Shown here piece by piece: positions 1 to 11,018 of a stretch of DNA of 64,000 nt. Positions within the stretch are counted from its first letter, which is position 1, and each line of letters begins with the position of its first letter. The translations under genes and the position numbers were made by a program. The stretch comes from Onchidella celtica (lineage: Eukaryota > Mollusca > Gastropoda > Systellommatophora > Onchidiidae), in assembly GCA_963931925.1 (NCBI GenBank), contig OZ007581.1, positions 10,600,192-10,664,191 of the forward strand. The letters are read 5' to 3'. Under the pieces are notes generated by a model. It searched no databases, was not told the origin of the DNA, and saw only the letters and a program-made list of their open reading frames with translations.

Positions 1-54
1 CTAAGTCAGATCAAGGCAATCTACATCTCGCAGTTTTGGCTGGTCCCTAAGCGT

Positions 55-650
55 GACCTTAGTTCTAATTTGTTCCAACTCCACTTTTTGACCTTACTTC
101 TAGTTTGTTCCAGCTCCACTTTTTGACCTTACTTCTAGTTTGTTCCAGCTCCACTTTTTGACCTTAGTTCTAGTTTGTTCCAGCTCCACTTTTTGACCTT
201 AGTTCTAGTTTGTTCCAGCTCCACGTTTTTACCTTAGTTCTAGTTCGTTCCAGCTCCACTTTTTGACCTTACTTCTAATTTGTTCCAGCTCCACTTTTTG
301 ACCTTAGTTCTAGTTTGTTCCAGCTCCACGTTTTGACCTTACTTCTAGTTTGTTCCAGCTCCACTTTTTGACCTTATTTCTAGTTTGTTCCAGCTCCACC
401 TTTTGACCTTAGTTCTAGTTTGTTCCAGCTCCACCTTTTGACCTTAGTTCTAGTTTCTTCCAGCTCCACCTTTTGACCTTACTTCTAGTTTGTTCCAGCT
501 CCACCTTTTGACCTTACTTCTAGTTTGTTCCAGCTCCACTTTTTGACCTTATTTCTAGTTTGTTCCAGCTCCACTTTTTGACCTTAGTCCTAATTTGTTC
601 CAGCTCCACTTTTTGACCTTAGTTCTAATTTGTTCCAACTCCACTTTTTG
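55..650 (+). repeat. 35-bp tandem array derived from a MITE terminus
   Basis: About 17 head-to-tail units of 35 bp, each reading roughly GACCTTAGTTCTAGTTTGTT followed by CCAGCTCCACTTTTT, with scattered single-base variants (TTAGTTC/TTACTTC/TTATTTC, TTTTT/CTTTT/GTTTT). The unit is the same sequence as the terminal inverted repeat of the MITE family at 22705, 49971, 54675 and 60029. The last unit runs directly into that MITE's subterminal sequence (GCACAACTGAGAAATTTG), so the array looks like an expanded left end of one MITE copy. Confidence 0.85.
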
Positions 651-689
651 CACAACTGAGAAATTTGACTTTAAAGCTTTTCAGCTTCA

Positions 690-1395
690 AAATACTCCAA
701 ATGTCATACTGCACTTTGACCTAGATTTAAGCAGTGCTCCAAATGTCATGTTTTAAAAATTTTGGTGCTCCAAATGTCATGCTACCTATTTGAGTATGCA
801 ATCTGGAACATGGACACTCCATATTTTAAGCAAAATTCTACATTTCATCGTGAATTTAGTGTAACGTCTACTAATCTTCCTACTATCTTTTTTTCTTTGG
901 AATTTTAACTTTGCAGTAATCACTGCCACCCCACCACATTACCACTATCACCACGACAGCTATCGTTACTACTGCCACCACCAACACCACCAACACCACC
1001 AACACCACCAACACCACCAAAACCACCAACACCACCAAAACCACCAACACCACCAACACCACCAACACCACCAACACCACCAACACCACCAAAACCACCA
1101 ACACCACCAACACCACCAACACCACCAACACCACCAAAACCACCAACACCACCAACACCACCAACACCACCAACACCACCAACACCACCAACACCACATC
1201 TGCATCACCGCTACCATCACCACCATCATACTCACAGTCATACAACTGCCACCGCCAAAACCAACATCAGATCTGTACCAGCATCACCACCTTTACCACC
1301 ACCACTGCTAATATCATCAACAACAACTACACATCAACGACAACAATATCAACAGCGCGGCAGCATCACCAAAGTCATCATCAGTTTCACAGTCA
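690..1395 (+). mobile_element. Unclassified element with repeated 17-mer end, copy 1
   Basis: One end carries iterations of AGTGCTCCAAATGTCAT (near 694, then 733-749 and 764-780). The middle holds unique sequence (TACTATCTTTTTTTCTTTGG and onward). The rest is CAC/CAA-rich and ends at CAGTTTCACAGTCA. A reverse-complement copy lies at 3224-3745. Within this copy a run of ACCACCAAC-type units (978-1197) is greatly expanded compared with the partner. The hydrophobic and tryptophan-rich reading frames here are by-products of the repeat, not genes. Confidence 0.7.
978..1197 (+). repeat. (CACCAA/CACCAC)n minisatellite
   Basis: About 220 bp of almost pure ACCACCAAC/ACCACCAAA units. The equivalent position in the inverted partner (about 3440-3460) has only about 20 bp, so the tract expanded after the two copies separated. 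Confidence 0.9.
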
Positions 1396-1750
1396 GTATT
1401 ATGATAAGAAGTTAAAACAAATCGAAACAGTGAAACAGCTTCATAAGTGCCACAAAGCATTTTAAAACAAGTGTCAAAGTGTGGCATTAAAAGATCTCCA
1501 GTTTTTCGGCAAACGGACATAGAACAAATAAGAACTAAGATCATGTGAAGTTGGTCTTGAATTAGTTCACTTTACAGACCAGCCAGTGGAGAAAGCACTT
1601 CGAACAGACATCGGTCACATTGTGCTAGGAAAAAGCAAAAGGACAGACAGAATGTAACAGATCCACAGGACACCCGCCTCCAGTCAGTGGAAATTCAATC
1701 AATTCTGATACAAGAGTGACTGCCGTTACTTCAGTCATGTTCATAGGGCA

Positions 1751-2095
1751 CGAGATGGTCTGAAGGCAAAGTGCCCGCCTCCCATGCCGAAGGTATTTTT
1801 TTCGGGGTGGGGGGGGGGGGGGGAGGATTTCTGTCCCGGATCCTATGGTAGGTAAAATCGAACACCTAGACTTTCCGGATAAGCACGAAAAACTTGGAGG
1901 GCCGTGTGCTCATTGCGCACGTTAAAGATACCTTGGCAGTTAAAAGACGAAAAGAGCAGGCTTAACAAGGCCGCTGCCCGGGTGAAATTCTAAAAAAAAA
2001 CAACCCAACTAATCTCTACTGCAAGAACAAGAAAAAAGAAAACTGAGGAATAAATGCTAATGGCTGCGAAGCTCCTAAAATAAAGGCCTAAACAC
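1751..2095 (+). mobile_element. tRNA-derived SINE, tail type B, degenerate
   Basis: The tRNA-like head (GATGGTCTGAAGGCAAAGTG as A-box region; CCTCCCATGCCGAAGG) is followed by a poly-G run that has replaced the B-box region. The shared SINE body follows (GATCCTATGGTAGGTAAAAT; GCGCACGTTAAAGATACCTT; AAGAGCAGGCT). The tail is AAAAAGAAAACTGAGG..CTCCTAAAATAAAGGCCTAAACAC, the same type as at 46727-47080. Confidence 0.7.
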
Positions 2096-2343
2096 TCAGA
2101 CTGTGTTCTTTCTGAAGAAGTTTAAATGTGGCAAAAAAGCCACAAAAGCATGTATTTCGCAAATCTCCAAATTAGAAAGAAACAATAAAAAAAAAATGTA
2201 TTTGCGATACTCTCTAAAAGAATAAATTTAAAAAAAAATTCTTTTTGAAGATGTTTTTGTTTTTTTTCTGATTTATTGTGTCCTGTCTGCGGTCTCTCTT
2301 CGTACAGTTAACTATTGTTTGTTTTATTTGTATCTGTATTTGT

Positions 2344-2640
2344 TTACTACTTTAATCCCATATGGGAAATTTGCCTTTGTGTCATTGCACCCAGTTACAA
2401 CTGGAGCAGACACGTCGTCGCCACAGTGCCGGCGGTTTTTTTTTTGGTGGTGGGGGGTGGGGGGTAGGGTGGATGAATTTTATTTGATATTTGCCCGGGC
2501 AGCGGCCCGTTCGGCCTGCTCTTTTTGATTTCCAACTGCCAAGGTATCTACATGTATAACGTGCGCACGGGCCCTCCGAATTTTTTCGTCCTTATCCGAG
2601 AAGACTAGGTACTCGATCCTACCACCCAATATTATTATTA
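2344..2640 (-). mobile_element. SINE fragment, tail type A, reverse orientation
   Basis: Reverse complement of the SINE body and type-A tail: CACAGTGCCGGCGG, CAACTGGAGCAGACACG, GCAGCGGCC, CCAACTGCCAAGGTATCT and GAGAAGACTAGGTACTCGAT match the elements at 41870 and 62898 in inverted sense. The tRNA-like head is absent, as in a 5'-truncated copy. Confidence 0.7.
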
Positions 2641-3223
2641 TTTTTTTTTTTACACTGTCTCTGCCCAGTTTCTGGAGAAACAATCAATGTAGCTGCTATC
2701 GAGCGGACGCTTCGACAAAGCCAACCTCATCATCATCATCATTTTCATCCGCAAATACAATTATTTTGTTGTTGTTTTTTGCAACATTTCCACCAGGAAA
2801 CTGATCATTCGATCTTTGACAAGCCACGCGATGTCAAACTGATAATACTCACATTTGGATTCCTTCACTTCTTCACGCTTTCCATGATTTATGTGGAATC
2901 GAAGCTTTTCAGACCGCTCGGAAAAAAAAAAGCCAGCCCGTAGTGCTCACTTCCGATTATTGGTGCCAGATGTTTCTGCCTGATGACTCCGTAACGTCAT
3001 TTCAAGTGTTAGCTGGCCGTCCAAAACTTAAAAAGCTTGCTCTAGACTGTAGACTGCAGGCTATGGGCTATGGGAATGGGAGAAAAATTTATATTGGACT
3101 TTTTACGAGAGAAAATTTTGTGTGCCTTGGGTTGGGGGGTGAAGGAGAGGTGGGGAATTAGGGGATAAGACTGAAAGGTGGTAGGGGAGGAGGACGATAC
3201 GGGATAAGAGGGGGAGTTGATCA

Positions 3224-3745
3224 TGACTGTGAAACTGATGATGGTGTTGGTGATGATGATGGCGGTGGTGATGCTGCCGTTGTTGATATTGTTGTCGTTG
3301 ATGTGTAGTTGTTGTTGATGATGTTGATGTTAGCAGTGGTGGTGGTAAAGGTGGTGACGCTGGTGCGGATCTGATGTTGGTTTTGGCGGTGGCAGTTGCA
3401 TGACTGTGAGTATGATGGTGGTGATGGTAGCGGTGATGCAGATGTTGGTTTTGGTAGTGGTAGTAGTAACGATAGCTGTCGTGGTGATAGTGGTAATGTG
3501 GTGGGGTGGCAGTGATTACTGCAAAGTTAAAATTCCAAAGAAAAAAAGATAGTAGGAAGATTAGTAGACTTTACTCTACATTGACGATGAAATGTAGAAT
3601 TTTGCTTGAAATATGGGGTGCCCATGTTCCAGATTGCATACTCAAATAGGTAGCATGACATTTGGAGCACCAAAATTTTTAAAACATGACATTTGGAGCA
3701 CTGCTTAAATCTAGGTCAAATTTCAGTATGACATTTGGAGCACTA
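3224..3745 (-). mobile_element. Unclassified element with repeated 17-mer end, copy 2 (inverted)
   Basis: Reverse complement of 690-1395: it starts TGACTGTGAAACTGATGATG, passes through GT/GAT-rich sequence and the segment around TGGTGGGGTGGCAGTGATTA, and ends with ATGACATTTGGAGCAC units at 3655-3671, 3685-3701 and 3728-3744, with a further degenerate unit at 3769. With copy 1 it forms a long inverted repeat with a loop of about 1.8 kb. The partner's ACCACCAAC expansion is missing here. Confidence 0.75.
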
Positions 3746-3939
3746 CCAAAAATTAATAAAATCTCAATATGACATTTGGCGCATCTATACCGCTGCTGGT
3801 AGGCTATTGGGGTTAGGCTTAGGGTTAGTATTAGGCCTATAAGGAAACTTTCTATCCCTGTGGTACCCACCACAAGTTATTGCAAAATATTCGTAGAGTA
3901 ATCGTTAGTCAACAGGTTGATTAATTATTAATCGATAAA

Positions 3940-4045
3940 ATTTAGTGCTCTAAATGTCATATACCGGCTTTCTTTGAACTAACTTAGTGCTCCAAATATC
4001 ACATGGCGGCTTTCTTTGATCTGCAGTAGTGCTCCAAATGTCATA
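3940..4045 (+). repeat. Further AGTGCTCCAAATGTCAT units
   Basis: Three spaced, imperfect units of the 17-mer in direct orientation (near 3945, 3989 and 4027). Two are followed by GGCGGCTTTCTTTGA-like spacers. This suggests that a third end of the same element family, or a subterminal repeat array, lies here. Confidence 0.5.
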
Positions 4046-4059
4046 CAACCCTCAAATAT

Positions 4060-5031
4060 GAAGATGTGTCAGGTTTCCCTGTTCTTTCTTTCCTTCTTTC
4101 TTTCTTTCTTTTTTTCCTTGACTGACTTTTAACAGGGAGGCCAAAGAAGCTGCAGGGCCCAACAGTTTTAATCGTTGCTGATCTCTAGAAAACTAGCAAT
4201 GTTGTATTATGTAACACGATGTGTTGTTGTATGTACTTGACTGGAGTACCCTCGATCGGGACCCAGTAGGTAGTAGAAGTGGCGATTGCTCAAAAGCCCC
4301 CCTCCCCCCCCCCCCCCCAAAAGTTAAACACATTAATTTAAGCTTTTGAGTACGGTATCCTTGACAATGTTGGCGTGGAACGACAAGAAAATCATGTGGC
4401 GGACAAAGGGAAACTATTCAATGAATATTAATATTTTTAAAAGCTAGTATTATTTCCCCTGTTCACTCAACCGTAAAGTTCTTAGACTTGAGCTTAATTT
4501 TTCTAACATAATGCAGTTTATGTGGTGTATGGAACACAAATCGCAGGTTATTTTGAATCAACATCTGTGTGATAATATCAGTGTTCATAGTAAATTGGTC
4601 ACGATATCCACATTGTAGTTTACAAACCTTTGAAAACTTACGCACGTCACGACAGATTATTTTTCAGGCCGACTGTCACCAACATAAGGAAATGGCAGTT
4701 AATTTACTATAATTATTATTATAATTATTTTGTATCATTCATATTTTTACATGAAAGTGATCTAATGTCATTGTATTATTTTGTACGTTTCGAAGTACTT
4801 GTCCCCGGGGACAGCTGACTTTTTTCTTTTTGAACAGAACAAAGTAGTCGATGAAAAGAAACATTTACATACAGAGATGATAAACTGATTATCAACTTCC
4901 GGTTTTGTTTACTACTGTTTGCTGATGTTAGCTACTGGTCATTGGAAGCTTGGTGATTCACTGGAGTTTCTTGCACGGAAACCTGCAACTGCACTGGTTT
5001 AATTAGTGTTGTTGAAGCATCTGCATTAGTG
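4060..5031. other. Upstream region of the PAF-AH gene; no gene seen
   Basis: AT-rich sequence with a (TTTC)n stretch near 4085-4115 and a C-run at about 4298-4317. It must include the promoter and 5' UTR of the downstream gene, but I can point to no convincing TATA box or initiator. Confidence 0.4.
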
Positions 5032-5100
5032 ATGTCAAACCCTGCAGCAGAAGCGCAGCCAGTGCAGGATGTCCAGGGAGATGGGAGATGGATGAGCTTG
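5032..5100 (+). CDS. PAFAH1B2: PAF-AH Ib catalytic subunit, exon 1
   Basis: Encodes residues 1-23, ending GDGRWMSL. Donor GTAACT directly follows at 5101. Phase 0. Confidence 0.85.
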
Positions 5101-8100
5101 GTAACTTCTTCATTTATTTATGTTACAGTGTCGGTCAGCTGTGACTGGCTGTAACTTGCCATTGATCTTATCATACGTGTCCTGAACGTAAGAACGGTTC
5201 CTAATATGCAAACGCATAATGCTAACAGTGAAACAGGTTAGGGTGAATACTCGTACGTTATGTATTCTGTTATGCAATTTTCATTGGTAAGATCAATTTA
5301 GATCGCTTTCATCACAGATCTAGATTCTAGGCTAGATCTCGGCCTCAATGATTTTTTTGTTGTTACTCATGACATAATTCCAGAGCTTTGTTGCGTTCTT
5401 GGCAATGTCTGAAATTTCTGTTAATAAATTATATGTAACATAGATCTAGATGTGTAGCTTGCAGCTCTATTGCTGTAGTAAAAGTAGTAGGCCTACTAGT
5501 TAGTACTGATGTTTGTGTGTGGTCACAAACCACTCAACAGAAACAGGAAAAGACCTCATTTTACATTATGTTTGAAAAACACAGTCTATTTCAGTGTTTT
5601 TCTTTCTGCATTTAATCAGTTTACTCCTTCTTTAGTAAAACTGATCATTCTGTTTCTAAAATTGGGTTGTTTGTGTTCCAAGTCCATCAATATAATCCAT
5701 TTTGCATGCATTTATAATGAGATCATGGAAAGAGTTCGGTATGTTCAGATCACCCGATCAAGACCACCTTACCCCTAATGGTGAATCTGACCCTAACCTT
5801 ATCCAGTTATCGTTAACCCTAATCCTAAATATTTATTTCTCACACACCCCTTTAGTGGGGGCTTTACCCTTTCAACCAGACTATACCAAAAGAAGATCGG
5901 TAATGAATTACATGTTTAAAAGAGTTCAAATGGTCAAGACATGTGGAACTCTTTCCTAGAATTTTTATATTGGTAGGATCGTTGCCTACTTTTAGTGTCA
6001 TTATTTGTCAGATTTGAATGCCATTTTTTTCCGTGCCCAACTAGTGCGGGTTGTTTTCTAATTTACACACAAAACTGACACAATGGCTTTCATCCGCAGC
6101 ACAACTCGTTTCTTCATGATGCGAAAGAGAAAGAGCCGGAGGTGGTGTTAATAGGAGATTCACTCATTTCAAATATGTCACAGTCACGGGTAAGTAAGTT
6201 CTAGCATTATACAATGAAGTTATAGAATAGTACAAGAAAATTCATAGGTGCTACTCTCCCAACCGAAGCACTTCATACTTCTAAATACTATATTTGGAAC
6301 AACTCCCCTCTCTGATCTTGCACCATTTCTGATCCACTCTCCTGTAGTGCGCATTTATGCAGGGTATGTAGGGAACAGCAGGATCAGTGGCTTGGCAGCC
6401 TTCCATTCTCCTAATTCTATTTCTAGTGCTAAGAACGGCCTAAAAAGTTGACAGTAATCCGTACACTTGCTGAGATAATTAAAACACAAAAAAATCAAAA
6501 GTAAGGACACAACATTTTTCCATTACTAGCTTGAGATGAACTCCACCCACCCTTGAAATTTTGATTCTCTGTGATCCATGACAAAGAACGAGTTCATGGA
6601 GAATGCCTTGCGAGTCCATCTTTATATGAACTAGTTGGCTGGCTGACTTGGGTATACTAAATGTGATTTTTAAAGTTGAGTTTTGATCAGCAAGGCGTAA
6701 ATTGAGGCACAGTTGAACCAAAATCAACGAAAGTATTAAAAATATAGCAAACTTCAAAATCTTTTAATCTATGCCCATGTACACATTTAAGTCTTTCTAT
6801 ACGTAATATGATGTTTTGTAGAATTTAAAAGGCTCAACGGTTAAAAAGCCTTTCATGATTACATTTGGGGGGGGGGGGGGGGGGGGGGCTTACTTCTTTT
6901 TTTATATGATTAAGTGATTGTAACGATGTTTATTTTTGCACCAAAGAGGCATACGAGGAATGTTGTAGTACAGGAAAAACCATATCAGATTTTCTTGTCA
7001 TCAATTTAGAAACAAAAGAAAGTAAAAAAATGAAACTCAGATTTGTTTAAACAGTTCACAGACAAGGAGATGACTGTCAGAGAGAATATCATGGTTGATT
7101 TTATGAGTTTAATTACCTGTTTATGCCTCTGATGACTTCGTCAATTCCATATTATATAACTGTTTGATTTTATCTTACGTAGTCTGTTTATGTCTATGAT
7201 AATATTTATATGATTCAGTCAGTTGGAATTCCTCTGTTACCCATTTCAGTCATCCATCCATACATTCATTATAAAATAGGTCCATTTATTCTGCAACTGC
7301 TCCAGTAGTAATTCAAAAAATTTTATATGAAAGTGGCAACCACAGGAGCTTGTGGTAAATGTAGGTTACTGAAGAAATAATGTCTACCTCAGTTGACGGG
7401 GCAAGAGTATTCAGTGTCAATTAACCCTCTTTGCTTGTATTCTGTTTCAGCTATGGAATCAGATGTTTGAACCTCTACATTGTCTGAACTTTGGCATTGG
7501 AGGAGACAGAACACAACATGTACTATGGAGAGTCTTAAATGGGGAACTGGATCAGATTGAACCAAAGGTTTGATTTGTTATTAATGTTATACTTCTATGT
7601 CTATCACTAGTAATGTGTCACTTGCAGGTAATTGTAGCTTACAAAGGGTGTGAACATTTGCAGATATTGGTTTTTGAGTGTTTGGCCTTTATAGACCAAG
7701 TATCGTTTTTCAATGTATCTTGATCTGGTTCTTTGCAGCAGTGTGTGCAACAATTACTCATACAGGTTTCGTTTGGGATTTTCCTATTTTTAACCTAGTA
7801 AATCTCAAGTAAATCCCACTTAATTCCCTATTATTACGTGACAAACAGTTTCCAGTATGTGAGGCAGTTTGTTCTTTTATTGTTGTGTGCATAGCATATC
7901 ATGGCATCAGTGTTCTCATTGATCTGTATGAGTTTATAATGTTTTCTGTTTAATTGTCCAGCCTGGAAGTTTAGAACAGGTGACAATGTTTATTTTCTGA
8001 ACATCATAAATAAGTAATTAATAATAACTCCTCAAGCTGAGAGCTTAATGGAAAGAGTGGGACCTGTGTGCCTTTGATATTGTATTTAATGTAGTACTGT

Positions 8101-10045
8101 TACAGATGTTGTGACAACAAATTTCCAGACAACAGGATAATAAAGTTATGATTGTTTTTACTTGTTCGTACATACCCCGTGTGTTTTGCGCTAGGGGTGT
8201 GTATTTTAAAGGCTTTTGTGACTCCAGTGCTAGAGAGCTCCCCCAGAAATAGCCTTAACAACAGCCCTAATTAATTATTCTTTCAGATTTTCTCTTTGTT
8301 TTCCCTCCTGCTTTTTGGTTGAAAGGGTTATGGGGCAGGGTTAGGGATTCAATAAGATTTGGTGTTGAGGATAATGGCGGAGTTAGAGATAGGTACGTAT
8401 TCGCAAGCACCCCTAATGCAAAATGCTTGGGATATGCACTGACAAGTAACAACAGCCTAAAGTTATATCTTTTCTTATCTTGTCTTATCTTACGTTACCT
8501 TGTATGTTTGTTATGTCAACAGGTGATAGTTCTAATGGTGGGCACAAACAACTATGACGATACTTCAGACCAGATAGCTGATGGGATTTTAACCATTGTT
8601 AAAGCAATCCAAGACAAACAGCCATCTTCAAACCTTATTGTTATTGTAAGTTCTGGATTTAGTGCTGATTTTTTAAATTCCAGTTTTATTCCAGCTATTG
8701 TCAGGGGGAAAGTGTTTTGTTCTATTTATAGAGTTCCCTAATTCCAGGGACATTCCTGGAAAAAGCCATGGAAAAGCCCAGGAAATTGTGGAATAGCCCT
8801 GGAGTAATCCTCAGGCAAAAAAAAAGAATCACCATTAAAAAGTGGGAAAAGGGTTTTTGTTTTTACTCTCATTTGCCTGCATTTAGGTAGCCGTGGATTT
8901 AGGTAGCCGTGGAATTGAACATGTTAACCCTGGAAAAGCTCTGGAAAATCACTCACAGAGGGGTGCTGGAACCCAGTTAACTACTTACAGAATGTATGAT
9001 GTGTAGCATTCTACTTTCCAGTGGGCATTTTTAAAACACCCAGTCGCTAAGATTTGACTCAACTCAAATCGCACTGGATATAGAACCAGAAGAGATACAA
9101 TTTTATTTTATAAATGAGTTCTCAGTTTTGAGTGTATTAAAAGCTTTCGGTAACAGTAAGCTCTTTCTCACAATGAAAAAGTGGAGAAAGTATATTTGGA
9201 AGTACTTGAGAGAGACACAGAGAGAGAGAGAGTTATCACTATTTCATTATAATGCACTATTGGCCAACTTTGTGGAGGGAGGCACTATATAGAAATACTC
9301 CATTGTTATTACTGTATCACGATAACAATAGTGATCCCTCACATTATACAAACTAGTTGACCTGTCGACTTGTGGAAAACATAGATGTAATTTTTATAAT
9401 TGAGTTTCGATCACCAGTGAGTAAATGGAGACGCAGGACGAAATTTCTTGTCATACTTTTTAATTGTACTAGAAGAATATGTGTTTTATTTGTTTTTTTT
9501 TCCTGGCTCAAAATGTCGGAACCCTTTCTTCTGTTCAGTTGAGTTGTGGCTAAAAATCAAAAGTATTAAAACTATAATGAACTTCAAGACCTTTTAAAAT
9601 ATGCCCATGTACACCTTTACGTCTTTCTTTGCCCACTATGATATTTAAGGTTCAGCGGTTAAAAAACCTTTTATGATTACATTGGAGGCCTTACTTCCAT
9701 TATAATACGATGTCTAACTTTACCCAGGGTCTCCTGCCAAGGGGAGAGAAACCCAACTTGCTGCGTGAGAAACATGTGGCCATCAACAAACGCCTGTCAG
9801 AAGCCCTGCAGGAGCGACCGATGACGACATTCCTGAAGATTGATGAGAAGGAGTTCATGTCAAGCGAGGGCATCATCCGACGTAACATCATGTACGACTT
9901 CCTGCATTTAACAATGGAGGACGGCTACCAGAAATTGTGCGACCCACTGCTGGAGGAGATTCAGAATCTGTTGGGCACATTTGTCAAGGTGGAGAGTACG
10001 TCGTATGAAACAGCTTCGATTGGGGGCGACATAGCAGGGAATTAA
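5032..10045 (+). CDS. PAFAH1B2: PAF acetylhydrolase Ib catalytic subunit (alpha1/alpha2-like), 5 exons
   Basis: A complete five-exon gene: coding exons 5032-5100, 6100-6189, 7451-7567, 8523-8645 and 9728-10045, 717 bp in total, 238 aa, all introns phase 0 with GT...AG ends. The product is a cytosolic SGNH/GDSL-type serine hydrolase. The family removes the sn-2 acetyl group of platelet-activating factor and pairs with LIS1, linking it to dynein regulation. Visible catalytic elements: VLIGDSLI with nucleophile Ser44, NFGIGGD (block II glycines), VGTNN with the oxyanion-hole Asn, and DFLH with Asp190 and His193 completing the triad. GRWMS near the N-terminus and GLLPRGEKPN are family signatures. 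Length fits the family (about 230 aa), with a slightly longer C-terminus (ESTSYETASIGGDIAGN). The start is the first ATG of exon 1, giving MSNPAAEAQPVQDVQGD as expected. Sequence alone does not separate the alpha1 from the alpha2 paralogue. Introns contain MITE-like repeats. Confidence 0.93.
6100..6189 (+). CDS. PAFAH1B2: PAF-AH Ib catalytic subunit, exon 2 (catalytic Ser)
   Basis: Residues 24-53, with the GDS nucleophile motif in VVLIGDSLISNM. Acceptor CATCCGCAG, donor GTAAGT. Confidence 0.92.
6720..6870 (+). repeat. Dispersed repeat in PAF-AH intron 2
   Basis: AAGTATTAAAAATATAGCAA, CATGTACACATTTAAGTCTT and CGGTTAAAAAGCCTTTCATG are shared, with substitutions, with 9546-9690 in intron 4 of the same gene. 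A 20-bp G-run follows (about 6868-6887). Confidence 0.65.
7451..7567 (+). CDS. PAFAH1B2: PAF-AH Ib catalytic subunit, exon 3
   Basis: Residues 54-92, including LHCLNFGIGGDRTQHVLWR, one of the most conserved stretches in the family. Acceptor TCTGTTTCAG, donor GTTTGA (non-consensus after GT). Confidence 0.93.
8179..8421 (+). mobile_element. MITE with TTTTGCRYTAGGGGTG termini
   Basis: Short inverted termini: TTTTGCGCTAGGGGTG at the left, and the reverse complement of CACCCCTAATGCAAAA at the right. The internal sequence (AAAGGCTTTTGTGACTCCAG; GAGAGCTC; TTTTCCCTCCTG; GGGCAGGGTTAGGGATT) recurs at 48468-48705 in the Rh gene. No coding capacity. Confidence 0.65.
8523..8645 (+). CDS. PAFAH1B2: PAF-AH Ib catalytic subunit, exon 4 (oxyanion Asn)
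   Basis: Residues 93-133, VIVLMVGTNNYDDTSDQIAD and onward. Acceptor GTCAACAG, donor GTAAGT. The ATG upstream in the intron is not used: the acceptor fits exactly and the sequence before it is a MITE. Confidence 0.93.
9410..9690 (+). repeat. Dispersed repeat in PAF-AH intron 4
   Basis: Shares CAGGACGAAATTTCTTGTCA and the following region with 15590-15870 and 52640-52915. Its second half matches 6720-6870. Probably one family of non-autonomous DNA element in different states of decay. Confidence 0.6.
9728..10045 (+). CDS. PAFAH1B2: PAF-AH Ib catalytic subunit, exon 5 (Asp/His and stop)
   Basis: Residues 134-238, GLLPRGEKPN at the start and YDFLHLTMEDGYQK with Asp190/His193, ending at TAA 10043-10045. 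Acceptor TTTACCCAG. Confidence 0.93.
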   Translation, partial: GLLPRGEKPNLLREKHVAINKRLSEALQERPMTTFLKIDEKEFMSSEGIIRRNIMYDFLHLTMEDGYQKLCDPLLEEIQNLLGTFVKVESTSYETASIGGDIAGN

Positions 10046-10277
10046 TGGAATCCATAAGTTAGATAGAATACAGAAATCTCTTCAGAATTTTAACATCTTT
10101 ATTATGTGACTTAAAATAATAATAATACTTATAATTTTAATAATAATAAGTGTCACAGAATAGGAATATTTCCTTGATAGTAAGAGGTGAGAAAAACATG
10201 TTAGAAGAAAAATATCATTTTTTGTCTGTACTGTGGTACCTCATTGACATGAAATGAAGAAATAATTGAACAATCTG

Positions 10278-10487
10278 TTAACCCTTTCTGTTCAAGACTA
10301 TGATATTTATAATCTTTGTCACTTTTGAAATTGTCTTTTGAAATTACATGGTTATTCCAAAAATTAAATGGGAAACGCAAAAATTTATCAAATATTTGAA
10401 AATTTATAATGTCTTAGACAGTTTCATAGCTGACAGACAAAAGATTGGTCATGACAATATGCTGTTGGCTTTCAAGGGGTTAATAGG
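10278..10487. mobile_element. Small inverted-repeat element with TTAACCC ends
   Basis: Begins TTAACCCTTTCTGTTCAAG and ends CTTTCAAGGGGTTAA, so both ends carry TTAA followed by CCC(C/T)T. This is the arrangement expected of piggyBac-derived MITEs, which insert at TTAA. Confidence 0.4.
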
Positions 10488-11012
10488 GGATGAAATATTT
10501 TTACCTGCACTAATGTCTTGCTTTACCATCACTATGCATTATTATTTTTCTGTATGGGACAGAATTCATTATCTCCACAGATATACAGGCGTGCATAACT
10601 TCAGTGTCCATCAGCGGCTTTCTATATTGTATGAATCTGGGCATTTCTGTTTGTCTACCCAAGAATTGTGGATAAATATTGCAGGAGAATGTTCAAGGAC
10701 ACTCTTGAACAAATGTATAAGTCAGAAGAATTCCTTCTTGAACCCTTTTCCTTTTCAATCATTTTCCAATTCAGATTTACTGAAGAGATCAGTTTTAAGT
10801 TAATTGATTCAGTCCTACAGGCCTGTCTGAACAATTCATCTGGAAAACACACAAATGATGCCGCACAGGAGAATCAGTGGGAATCACTTTGTGGTAAAGA
10901 TCCAATGATTTGGCATTTTTTTGTGTTTTCTATACTGCTACACTGCCTTACTGATCTGCGATTTACACAATGGACAGTGTGAGGGCTGTTCTCTCAACTA
11001 CGTGAGGCCGGA

Positions 11013-11018
11013 AATAAA
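11013..11018 (+). terminator. Candidate poly(A) signal of the PAF-AH gene
   Basis: First clear AATAAA on the + strand after the stop codon, about 970 bp downstream. Not confirmed by any other feature. Confidence 0.25.

Larger units (their letters stand above)
640..1545 (+). mobile_element. MITE copy split by a later insertion
   Basis: The left half (about 640-689) and the right half (1396-about 1545) together match the body of the intact MITE at 22705-22953. Shared landmarks are GCACAA next to the left terminus, GTATTATGATAAG in the centre, GTGAAACxGCTT, and AACAAATAAGAACTAAG at the right end. The halves are separated by about 705 bp (690-1395) of an unrelated element that also occurs, inverted, at 3224-3745. 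The break falls at the same place as continuous sequence in the intact copy. Confidence 0.7.

Noticed and set aside
883-1245. Hydrophobic (VLV)n or (CWW)n open frames
   Set aside because: Translations of the ACCACCAAC repeat, absent from the unexpanded inverted copy.
3800-3840. TTAGGG-like words (GGCTTAGGGTTAGTATTAGG) suggesting telomeric repeats
   Set aside because: Only one or two imperfect units, not an array.
10348-10803. 151-codon frame downstream of the PAF-AH gene
   Set aside because: No recognisable motif, AT-rich, overlaps a TTAA-type mini-element, lies in a likely 3' UTR.
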